Source: JBBDRV01 sp040905285 (lineage in GTDB: Bacteria; Bacteroidota; Rhodothermia; Balneolales; Balneolaceae). From it: 11,417 bases of DNA. The translations under genes were made by a program, and so were the position numbers. This document shows positions 1 through 6,713 of the stretch, one piece after another. Under the pieces are notes generated by a model, which saw only the letters and a list, made by a program, of their open reading frames with translations, was not told the DNA's origin and searched no databases. The stretch spans positions 1-11,417 of the forward strand of contig JBBDRV010000032.1 in the NCBI GenBank assembly GCA_040905285.1, given 5' to 3'. Numbering within the stretch: the first letter of the stretch is position 1; every line of letters starts with the position of its first letter.

Positions 1-1657
1 AATAGGAAAGAAACGCTGTCAGAAAATCGCGATAGACATAAATCAGGCCGAGAGTCAGGCCGGTCAGACCGTTCAGAATAATCTCTTCCGTAAAGGGTCC
101 GCTGCCGACCTGAACCGGTGCCATTACTGCAAAAACAGCTGTGGCGACAGCCACCGTGACAAACCCGCTTTTAGAGCGGCGGCTGAACTGGCCTGCCAGT
201 ATGAGGAAAATTATCTGAACGGTTAAAAAACAGAGAAAGAAGACGGTTATAACCTGAACGAAAGGGGCAAGAAAGGTGGTATCGGACAGGAAACTACTGT
301 CAGGCGATATATAAGCTGCCGGCAGCAGCCAGTGCATAAACGACCACAGGGCGGCCAGCATCAGGCTGAAAGAGACCGCATGAACAAATACGGTCCCGAC
401 CGGCCGGTTAAAAAAGTGCCCGATCCGGATCAGGTCCATCGTCCGGATTTTTTCAATCCGGTTCTGACGCGCAAAAGACTCGCCTATGACGGTTATCACA
501 AAGAAAACCAGGGATACCAGTGCGGCTGAAAACACGGAGCTGAACAGTAAAAGCACGATATCGGTAATCCCCGGGGATCCCGGTATGTGCAAATGATCGT
601 GCAGCCATCTCAAAACCAAAATAGCCGGGGCAGCCAGACCGGCCAGAAAAGCGAACAGAACAGCAGGTTTAATATCAATAACACGTAATCTTATTCTGAT
701 GTAAAGCAAAACAAGAAGCCAGAAACAGAAGACAATCAGCAGGAGTAACCGGAGACTGCCCATATTGATTCCTGTGTCAGCCATCCCGTCTCCCAGGCCC
801 GGATATTCAGCTGTCAGTGACAGCAAGGCTCCTGCCGGTGAAATGAGCACCTTCAGCCGGAGCTGGGTTCCCCCCGCACCACCGTTATGCAGATACTGCA
901 GCTCGGCAGCTTCAAACTCATCAAACGGTACCGGATGGGCAGAATTCAGGGCCAGTTCCCCGACCGGCCAGCCGGTCTGATCCAGATAATACCTGGCGAT
1001 ATTGTCCGCCTGATTCGGGCCGATTTGTATACCCTCCCGGGTACCGGTCAAATCCCCTCCCCTGTCCTCTTCCAGGGAAAATGTAAATGTTGCCAGTGCA
1101 ACTGAATCACCCCTCTCTTCAGAAAGAAGCTCTCCCGGGTTCTCGAATACGCGGCCCAACGCTTCTTCAGAGAACAGCCTGACCGGTCTTCGCCGGCCCG
1201 GGTTCCTCAACCCCATCCATTCCCCCCCTTCGGACATGATAAGGGTCATGGAAACCGATTCTTCAAGATTCGTCTGCTCAAGATCTGCCTCTCCCCTCAC
1301 AGCATCAGAGGGATAAAATATATCCAGGTTCCAGTAGGTGGATAAGAAAATGCCGGAGGTCGTATTATCGGTATGTGTATCAGAATACCTGCCTTCCCGG
1401 CCGGCCTGCTTCTGCAGATAATTCTGCAGGTCACCGTTAATCCTGAAGCTGGCCAGATACTGAACTCCTGACCGGGGATAGCCCAGCATATCGAGACGCT
1501 CCTTTCCCTGGCTCAATATCTGCTGTTTACCAAATGAAGCATCAGCATTCCCCAGGGGATGGTGATTCCCGTAGTCAAGAAAGAACCAGCCGCCGGCCAG
1601 TAATCCCATTATAAGAATCAGCACGTCGCGACGTGCCGTATCATTTTCTGAAAGCAA
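1..1657 (-). CDS. Partial CPBP/CAAX-type intramembrane protease with large extracytoplasmic domain
   Basis: An uninterrupted minus-strand frame of about 552 codons enters from the left edge, so the C-terminus is missing. Seen: one N-terminal membrane helix (about residues 11-30), a soluble region of roughly 270 residues, then at least six hydrophobic segments. The last visible part holds an acidic pair, FTEEIILNG, with the glutamates at residues 524-525. CPBP (Abi/CAAX) glutamic proteases carry EExxxR at such a place, followed by His motifs in later helices, which would lie outside the window. Here the Arg position is Asn (N529). The start is uncertain: the frame is closed by TGA near 1700 and has no ATG before 1609. 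I chose TTG at 1657. An AGGAG at 1676-1680 is better spaced for an ATA codon at 1664-1666. It is divergent from the NRDE gene. Family assignment is moderate, because only the first active-site motif is visible and it is atypical. Confidence 0.6.
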   Translation of the reverse strand, partial: MLSENDTARRDVLILIMGLLAGGWFFLDYGNHHPLGNADASFGKQQILSQGKERLDMLGYPRSGVQYLASFRINGDLQNYLQKQAGREGRYSDTHTDNTTSGIFLSTYWNLDIFYPSDAVRGEADLEQTNLEESVSMTLIMSEGGEWMGLRNPGRRRPVRLFSEEALGRVFENPGELLSEERGDSVALATFTFSLEEDRGGDLTGTREGIQIGPNQADNIARYYLDQTGWPVGELALNSAHPVPFDEFEAAELQYLHNGGAGGTQLRLKVLISPAGALLSLTAEYPGLGDGMADTGINMGSLRLLLLIVFCFWLLVLLYIRIRLRVIDIKPAVLFAFLAGLAAPAILVLRWLHDHLHIPGSPGITDIVLLLFSSVFSAALVSLVFFVITVIGESFARQNRIEKIRTMDLIRIGHFFNRPVGTVFVHAVSFSLMLAALWSFMHWLLPAAYISPDSSFLSDTTFLAPFVQVITVFFLCFLTVQIIFLILAGQFSRRSKSGFVTVAVATAVFAVMAPVQVGSGPFTEEIILNGLTGLTLGLIYVYRDFLTAFLSY

Positions 1658-1874
1658 ACCAGGTATCCGTTTATTCTCCTGACAGGGTTGTCAACCGGCA
1701 GGTGTTGTGATGATCACTTGCAATTATCAATGACAAAAATATGCACATAAGCCCGGATATGCAGATATTAAATTACACGGTGAACCGGTTAAGTACGTTG
1801 AACAGGTACTGCAGCGTGGGGTCTGGTTGATGATTCTTTAAATATATATTTTTATACCGAATTCAAACTGCAAT
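1658..1874. other. Divergent intergenic region between the CPBP-like and NRDE genes
   Basis: This 217-bp AT-rich spacer must hold promoters for both flanking divergent genes. It contains a short perfect inverted repeat GGTTG-T-CAACC at 1686-1696 and an AGGAG at 1676-1680 (minus-strand sense) that probably serves translation of the leftward gene. No RNA gene or riboswitch-like structure was recognised. Confidence 0.5.
1827..1852 (+). promoter_or_regulatory. Possible Bacteroidota-type promoter for the NRDE gene
   Basis: TATATTTT at 1845-1852 matches the TAnnTTTG -7 consensus of Bacteroidota except for the last base. A TTG lies at 1827-1829, which is a short spacing (15 bp against a usual spacing of about 19). 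It sits 22 bp upstream of the ATG at 1875. The stretch is generally AT-rich, so a chance match is quite possible. Confidence 0.22.
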
Positions 1875-2645
1875 ATGTGCCTGATCATTTTCGCTTATCG
1901 CACCCATCCCGATTATTTGCTGGTTCTGGCGGCTAACCGGGATGAATTTTACGACCGGCCGGCTCTGGGTGCACGCTTTTGGGAAGACTGCCCCGGGTTG
2001 CTTGCGGGAAAAGATCTCAAGGGCGGCGGTACCTGGATGGGTGTCCATGAGAGCGGCAGGTATGCGGCTTTGACCAATTACCGGGCAATCGAAACCCGTC
2101 TCCCGGATGCTCCGAGTCGTGGCCTGCTGGTAAGGCAGTACCTGGAACAGGGGAAATCGGCAGAAAGCTTTCCCCGCATGCTTAAAAACAGTGAGGATTA
2201 CAACGGGTTCAACTTCCTGGCCGGAGACAGGGACAGTCTGTACCACTTCTCAAACCAGTCGAACAGGTTAACACGGATCCAGCCTGGTATCCATGGAATA
2301 AGCAATGCCCTGATGGACACCCCGTGGCCGAAGGTACACCACTCAAAAAAACAGATGAAGTCCCTGATAGAAACTGATTCGGTTACAGAAGAATCCCTGT
2401 TCGGCATGCTTCTGAACAGGGAAACCTATCCCGGCGATTCCCTGCCGGAAACGGGCTTGCCTCCGGAACTGGAGAAAGCGGTTTCCCCGGTATTTATCCA
2501 GACGCCGGATTACGGCACCCGCTGTTCAACATTGCTTTTCATCAGTCATGACGGAGAGGTTCGCTTTACAGAAAGGGTCTATCGGCCGGGTACCGGCATT
2601 GTTGCAGAGGAAAACAGATATTCCTTCGAATTTGATTCCCTGTAG
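1875..2645 (+). CDS. NRDE family protein (TANGO2 homologue)
   Basis: The 256-residue product begins MCLIIFAY and carries the family signature NRDEF at residues 21-25, followed by a Gly-rich GGGTWMGV stretch and an ALTNYR segment, all typical of the NRDE/TANGO2 family. The length matches bacterial members. The family has an Ntn-hydrolase-like fold and conserves Cys directly after the initiator Met, which is seen here and fixes the start at 1875. The biochemical function in bacteria is not established; eukaryotic TANGO2 has been linked to Golgi organisation, lipid handling and haem trafficking. There is no signal peptide or membrane segment, so it should be cytoplasmic. No Shine-Dalgarno precedes the ATG. 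The gene stands alone, divergent from the CPBP-like gene and convergent with the TPR gene, so the surroundings give no functional hint. Confidence 0.9.
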   Translation: MCLIIFAYRTHPDYLLVLAANRDEFYDRPALGARFWEDCPGLLAGKDLKGGGTWMGVHESGRYAALTNYRAIETRLPDAPSRGLLVRQYLEQGKSAESFPRMLKNSEDYNGFNFLAGDRDSLYHFSNQSNRLTRIQPGIHGISNALMDTPWPKVHHSKKQMKSLIETDSVTEESLFGMLLNRETYPGDSLPETGLPPELEKAVSPVFIQTPDYGTRCSTLLFISHDGEVRFTERVYRPGTGIVAEENRYSFEFDSL

Positions 2646-2653
2646 ATCCATGC

Positions 2654-2692
2654 AGGACGGTGAGAAGGGGCCCGGTCATTGTAGACCGTCCT
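2654..2692. terminator. Inverted repeat between convergent genes, possible bidirectional terminator
   Basis: AGGACGGT at 2654-2661 pairs perfectly with ACCGTCCT at 2685-2692, leaving a 23-nt loop that contains GGGGCCC. It lies in the 100-bp space between the NRDE stop (2645) and the stop of the TPR gene (2746), where a shared terminator would be expected. There is no U-tract on either side, so an intrinsic terminator is only weakly supported. Confidence 0.27.
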
Positions 2693-2745
2693 CCGGTTCC
2701 GTTTACGAAATTCACTTATGGAATAACCGCAGAGCGGAAATAACC

Positions 2746-3894
2746 TCAGAGCTCAGCGAGTCGTTCTTCTGCCCGACTCCGGATTTCAGGCTCACATTCA
2801 AGCCGGGTGACGGCAAGATAGAAATCGCCGGCAGAAGTAAAATCCCCGGACCATTCAGCCGTAATTCCGGCATAATATCCACTGAGCGCATGAAAAGACC
2901 GTTTCTCTCGTGCAGGCAGATTGTTTCCCGTATTAAAACTTTCTGTGAATACAGCGTACGCTTCTTCGTGTCTCCCGGACTGCATCAGAATACGGCCTTT
3001 CCAGTACAGCAGTTCCTCTTTTAAAACATTCCGATCCTCGAACCCATGGTCCGTCCAGTAACGAAGTGCCTTCCGGATCTCCTCGGCCGCACGATTGTCT
3101 CTCTCCAGCTGATAAAGTGTCCTGACCAGCAGACGCCTGTAAAAGCTGTTATTGGGATACTCCTCCACCAGATGACTGAAATGAATCAGCGCCTGGTCGT
3201 AATCCTTTTCATAGTTCAACAGGATATTCCCCAGAAAATAGGTCGCTTCGGGTCGTGCGAATACAGCCTCCGTGCTGGTCTGTTCCAGAAGTTTCAGCCC
3301 TTCCTCTTTATCCCCGGAAGGCAACAGCCATGATACAGCACGTATCACGGAATAGGCTTCAGGAAGATAGGCGGAATAATATTTGGTTAACCCTTCAGCA
3401 AAGAGATTGTCACTCAGATCCGGGGCCAGCTCACCCAGCCTGGCATGAGATTTCTGTGCCGTTCTGGCAGCTCTGATACTCCTGATCCATCTCTCCCGGT
3501 TTGCATGCTGGCGGGCTATGTAGCCATTTGCCACAGCCCTGATAATATACCCGTCCGTATGTTGCGGATTTTCTCTCAGCAGGTTAATCGCCGCCCTGTC
3601 GGCTTTCTCCATCTTTTCGAAAAGATCATCGTCACGTGACTGATCGTGAATATCGATCAGGACAAGCCACCACTCTTCCATGGCCTCCCACAGAAGCCAG
3701 AACGGATGGCCGGGGTATTCTTCAGACCAGGGTTTCATCAGCTCCCGGGCTGAGGAGACGTTACGGTTGTACAGTGAATCAATGGCTGTCCGGGTTGTTT
3801 GCTGAAAGTCCGGATCATCAATCAGAACCGGCGTCTGCGCATAAAGTTCACCCGAACCGATAAAAAGGATTGCTGCAAGGATTAGATATCTCAT
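2746..3894 (-). CDS. Exported tetratricopeptide-repeat protein of unknown function
   Basis: The 382-residue product starts with a short signal peptide (hydrophobic residues 4-14, likely cleavage after SGELYA at residue 19). The mature part is almost wholly helical. TPR-like helix pairs are visible at about residues 216-246 (ATYFLGNILL with DYDQALIHFSHLVEEYPNN), 253-280, 295-322 and 338-366. An EEYPGHPF stretch near residue 58 resembles the end of a further repeat. No catalytic motif was seen. It has no lipoprotein Cys, so a periplasmic location is inferred. It is the last gene of the minus-strand cluster, 36 bp after the hydrolase, and is probably cotranscribed with it. TPR proteins usually scaffold protein complexes, but no partner can be named. 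The start ATG at 3894 fits the signal peptide and has no clear ribosome binding site. Confidence 0.85.
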   Translation of the reverse strand: MRYLILAAILFIGSGELYAQTPVLIDDPDFQQTTRTAIDSLYNRNVSSARELMKPWSEEYPGHPFWLLWEAMEEWWLVLIDIHDQSRDDDLFEKMEKADRAAINLLRENPQHTDGYIIRAVANGYIARQHANRERWIRSIRAARTAQKSHARLGELAPDLSDNLFAEGLTKYYSAYLPEAYSVIRAVSWLLPSGDKEEGLKLLEQTSTEAVFARPEATYFLGNILLNYEKDYDQALIHFSHLVEEYPNNSFYRRLLVRTLYQLERDNRAAEEIRKALRYWTDHGFEDRNVLKEELLYWKGRILMQSGRHEEAYAVFTESFNTGNNLPAREKRSFHALSGYYAGITAEWSGDFTSAGDFYLAVTRLECEPEIRSRAEERLAEL

Positions 3895-3930
3895 GCTGTT
3901 TTAACGCACAAAAACGTCATTTATGCAGGT

Positions 3931-4821
3931 TCAGGACAGGTTCTCCAGGAACCATCCCCTGGTAAGGTTGAGCACTTCGGCAAATTTTTCCGGATAATCA
4001 TTCTCCTCGAATGGATGAGAGGCATTGAACGTATGCCCTGCACCCGCAATAATCCGCAGCTCTTTGGTTACTGACGGACAGTTGCGATACAACTGGTCCG
4101 AATCCTTCCAGGAAACGGCTTCATCTTTCTTTCCTGCAATAAAAAGGGCAGGAAGATGCAGCTCCCTTACACGTTTCAGTGCAATCAGCCGGTCTGAGTT
4201 CTCCAGCGCATCATTGTAAACACACCTGTCCAGCCTCATGACCTGGCCGGTCCGGGAATTTTTTATTTCCGTGTATCCCCTGCTTTCCCAGTCACTGATC
4301 ATCTGTTCACTCCAGCGGGCATTGTAATCTGCAACCGCAGACCATGTGACAAGGCACTGTATTTCAGGGTACTCAGCAGCGGCGGCCACGGCCGTGTGCC
4401 CCCCTCTGGAATGACCCGCAATTCCGATCCAGTCCGTATTCAAATCAACTCTGGCAGAGTGGATGGTCCTGCTCTTGATCGCTTCGATAACCGTTCCGAT
4501 GTCATCCAGATCCTGGCTCAGTGTCTCCCTTTCAAACAAATCCAGGCGATCGAATGCCGTTGGATTCTTACCGACACCATTCAGGGACAGATTAATTGCC
4601 ACAACGGCAAATCCCTCTCTGGCCAGATCTTCGCAGGCCCAGGGAAAGGGACCCCAGTCCTTGAAACCCTTGAATCCGTGAATAAACAGGAGAACCGGGA
4701 GAAGATCCCGGCTCCGGGATCCGGGAATATAAAGATCGTACCGAATCGGCTGATTTTCTGTCGAAGGAATTTCACCAGATGCTTTATGGATGTTTGTGCC
4801 GTTCATCTCAAACGCTTTCAT
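3931..4821 (-). CDS. Alpha/beta hydrolase (dienelactone hydrolase / acyl-peptidase-like)
   Basis: The 296-residue product has a complete alpha/beta hydrolase fold signature: the oxyanion HG at residues 48-49 (LLFIHGFKG), the nucleophile elbow GHSRGG with Ser138, an acid at Asp233 (IAGKKDEAV) and His263 (GAGHTF). It has no signal peptide, so it should be cytoplasmic. The sequence style (DLYIPGS near the N-terminus, a cap-like insert at about 166-215) resembles dienelactone-hydrolase-like and acylaminoacyl-peptidase-like esterases. The substrate cannot be told. Its ATG lies inside the end of the pseudouridine synthase gene with a 14-bp overlap (4808-4821), so translation is probably coupled. 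A bacterial PET-hydrolase/chlorophyllase-type esterase is an alternative subfamily. Confidence 0.88.
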   Translation of the reverse strand: MKAFEMNGTNIHKASGEIPSTENQPIRYDLYIPGSRSRDLLPVLLFIHGFKGFKDWGPFPWACEDLAREGFAVVAINLSLNGVGKNPTAFDRLDLFERETLSQDLDDIGTVIEAIKSRTIHSARVDLNTDWIGIAGHSRGGHTAVAAAAEYPEIQCLVTWSAVADYNARWSEQMISDWESRGYTEIKNSRTGQVMRLDRCVYNDALENSDRLIALKRVRELHLPALFIAGKKDEAVSWKDSDQLYRNCPSVTKELRIIAGAGHTFNASHPFEENDYPEKFAEVLNLTRGWFLENLS

Positions 4822-5641
4822 TTTTAAAGTTCAATGGTTTTAACCTGACCAGTTTCCGCAAATCATTTATCTCTTTCTGTTTCAGGTAACGCCAGCGGCC
4901 GACCCTCAGGTTAGCATCAGTTAAACCTGCATATTTCACCCGTTTAAGCTTAACCACTTCTGTACCGAAGTAGGCGATCATCCGCCTGATCAAATGGTTG
5001 CGGCCTTCAAAAACGGTAATTTCAAGGACCGACGCATCCAGAATGCTCCGGCGGACAAGATGCGGTTTTGCAGGGCCATCCTCCAGTTCTATTCCGTTCA
5101 TCATTTCATTCAGCTCACTGTCTGTTAACGGCCTTTTCGAGGCTGCTTCATAACATTTTTTGACCCGGTAGCTCGGATGCATCAGACGGTGTGCGAGATC
5201 ACCGTCATTTGTCAGCAGCAGCAAACCCATCGTGTCCCTGTCAAGTCTTCCTGCCGGATAGACCCTGTATCCGGTCGCACTTTCCACTGCATCCAGAACC
5301 GTGCTGCGACCGCGTTCATCGTCGGTGGTACTTATTGTATCCTTCGATTTGTTCAGCAGAATGTAAACAAAAGGTTCCAGGCTGAGCGTCTGCCCGTTAA
5401 CCACCACCCGGTCCGTGGGTTTCACCCTGACACCGGGCTTTGCAACCTGTTTGTCATTTACGTATACGTTGCCCTCGAGGATATGTTCGTCGGCATCACG
5501 CCGGGAACAGAAACCGGAGTGGGCGATATATTTGTTGATCCTGATCTCATCCTTCAGATGGGTCTGCTGCTTTACGTGCTGTTCCTTACCGGGATTCTTG
5601 CTTGCATTCTTTTTTCTAACCGGCTGTCTTCTTTTCTTCAT
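4808..5641 (-). CDS. rluB: Ribosomal large-subunit pseudouridine synthase, RluB/RsuA family
   Basis: The 277-residue product has a Lys/Arg-rich N-terminal extension (1-30), an S4 RNA-binding domain (about 34-90, INKYIAHSGFCSRRDAD) and a pseudouridine synthase domain. The catalytic motif GRLDRDTMGLLLLTNDG holds the conserved Asp134, and EGRNHLIRRM at 212-221 is the second family signature. This family converts specific uridines to pseudouridine, RluB at 23S rRNA position 2605 (E. coli numbering). Length, the basic extension and the YRVYPAGRLD context favour RluB over RsuA or RluE/F, but the exact rRNA target is an inference. The gene is 62 bp downstream of scpB, a neighbourhood common in bacteria, and overlaps the hydrolase gene. 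No Shine-Dalgarno is seen before the ATG at 5641. Confidence 0.92.
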   Translation of the reverse strand: MKKRRQPVRKKNASKNPGKEQHVKQQTHLKDEIRINKYIAHSGFCSRRDADEHILEGNVYVNDKQVAKPGVRVKPTDRVVVNGQTLSLEPFVYILLNKSKDTISTTDDERGRSTVLDAVESATGYRVYPAGRLDRDTMGLLLLTNDGDLAHRLMHPSYRVKKCYEAASKRPLTDSELNEMMNGIELEDGPAKPHLVRRSILDASVLEITVFEGRNHLIRRMIAYFGTEVVKLKRVKYAGLTDANLRVGRWRYLKQKEINDLRKLVRLKPLNFKNESV

Positions 5642-5703
5642 ATAATTCAGCTATAAAATTAACGCTTTTGGCAGCAATGAGGGAATGCATCAGCACTGGC
5701 GGA

Positions 5704-6504
5704 TCATTCTTTGCTTGGGGAACGGTTTTCCCCGTTGTCTTCATGCTCTCCGTTATCTCTCTTGTCTTCATGCTCTCCCTTGTCTTCATGCTCTCCGCTT
5801 TCTGCTGACGTGGTGCTGTCAGCCTCTTCCGTGCCGTCCTTTTGAATGAAGTATTCATCCATAATTTCACTTGCATCATCTTCACTCAGCTCCAGCTGAC
5901 GCTCCATCAGCAACCTCCTGTGTTCAGCCATATCATCATCCCTGAGAATTTCATCTATCTCTCTCGGCCTTGGAAGCTCTTCAACACGGTTTATCCCGAA
6001 GTGTTTCAGAAAGTGATCTGTTGTCTTGTAAAGCAGCGGTTTACCGGGGGAGTCTGCCCGCCCTGAAACTTTAACCAGCATTTTCTCCAGCAGCTGCCTC
6101 AGGATATAGCCTGAATCCACACCACGGATCTGATCCACTTCCGGCTTGGTAATCGGCTGCCTGTAGGCAACGATTGCAAGAGCTTCAATGGCCGACTGGG
6201 ACAGCTTACGATAGGCATTTTCATGCTGAAAAATACTTAGCCACGGATAATACCGTGAACGGGTAGCAAAAGTAAACCCTCCCCCTGTTTTTCTGACCCT
6301 GAAAGCCAGATCATTTTCTTCATACCTGAGGTTAAGCTGATCCACTATGGATTCAACAGCTTTTTCGCCCAGCTGTATATCTTCATCCCGTTCCTGAATT
6401 ATTCCGGCCAGGTGATCCCATGATATGGGATCAGGACTCGAGAATATCAGTGCCTCAACCACAGAAATGAGTCGTGTACCATCAACAAAACGGAAATCCA
6501 GCAT
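5704..6504 (-). CDS. scpB: Segregation and condensation protein ScpB
   Basis: ScpB is the winged-helix kleisin-associated subunit of the SMC-ScpAB condensin that organises and separates chromosomes. Evidence: the first winged-helix domain (ISVVEALIFSS, near the start) and the hallmark second domain LSQSAIEALAIVAYRQPITK followed by GRADSPGKPLLYKTT and FLKHFGI. I start at ATG 6504 (MLDFRFVDG). The frame is open further, to a GTG at 6558, but those 18 residues do not resemble family N-termini. The product is then 266 residues, longer than many ScpBs because of an acidic C-terminal tail of about 40 residues rich in GEHEDK units. scpA is not next to it; the upstream gene is priA. It probably heads the transcript scpB-rluB-hydrolase-TPR. 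Confidence 0.93.
   Translation of the reverse strand: MLDFRFVDGTRLISVVEALIFSSPDPISWDHLAGIIQERDEDIQLGEKAVESIVDQLNLRYEENDLAFRVRKTGGGFTFATRSRYYPWLSIFQHENAYRKLSQSAIEALAIVAYRQPITKPEVDQIRGVDSGYILRQLLEKMLVKVSGRADSPGKPLLYKTTDHFLKHFGINRVEELPRPREIDEILRDDDMAEHRRLLMERQLELSEDDASEIMDEYFIQKDGTEEADSTTSAESGEHEDKGEHEDKRDNGEHEDNGENRSPSKE
5735..5796. repeat. Three 17-bp direct repeats encoding the acidic ScpB tail
   Basis: TTGTCTTCATGCTCTCC occurs identically at 5735-5751, 5762-5778 and 5780-5796. The offsets are 27 and 18 bp, both multiples of three, so each copy is read in the scpB frame as GEHEDK/N. Such arrays change length by slippage or recombination while keeping the frame. Some copies also leave long open frames in other phases, which are not genes. 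Confidence 0.9.
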
Positions 6505-6637
6505 GATTCTACAATATAAGAATTTAACGTCACGGCTAAAATTTGATACCGTAACCACCCGTTAACAGCAACCGGAAAATAGAAAGTTGTCATCACAATG
6601 GCAGATCAATTTACATCCTTCTGACATTCCCTTCCGT

Positions 6638-6713
6638 CCGGTTCTTACCGGGCTTCGTTACCGGGCTCACTGCCCTGATCTTCATTACCGGCTCCGTTTC
6701 CTGATCTTCATTA
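6638..6713 (-). repeat. Degenerate tandem repeat starting at the priA stop codon
   Basis: Read on the minus strand, four units each begin with TAA and end with CCGG: 6713-6688 (26 bp), 6687-6661 (27 bp), 6660-6648 (13 bp) and 6647-6638 (10 bp). The first two share TAATGAAGATCAGG. The first unit includes the TAA stop of priA. The last units form a small hairpin, CCGGT-TCTT-ACCGG at 6638-6651, with no T-run behind it, so it is not a convincing terminator. Confidence 0.75.

Noticed and set aside
570..580. CCCGGGGATCC, identical to part of a cloning-vector polylinker
   Set aside because: It lies within the continuous reading frame of the membrane protein, reads sensibly there, and no further vector sequence flanks it; a chance match in GC-rich DNA.
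1666..1694. TTGACA on the minus strand (1694-1689) as a -35 box for the CPBP-like gene
   Set aside because: No -10-like sequence lies 16-18 bp downstream, and transcription would start after the likely ribosome binding site.
1863..2246. Long minus-strand open frame opposite the NRDE gene
   Set aside because: It is antisense to a well-supported gene, shows no family features, and its composition follows from the codon use of the real gene.
5616..5885. Open frame with repeated MKTRE/SMKT units
   Set aside because: It is a shifted reading of the in-frame repeats at the end of scpB, not an independent gene.
6505..6558. Upstream GTG start for scpB at 6558
   Set aside because: The 18 added residues do not resemble ScpB N-termini, while the ATG at 6504 gives the expected beginning.
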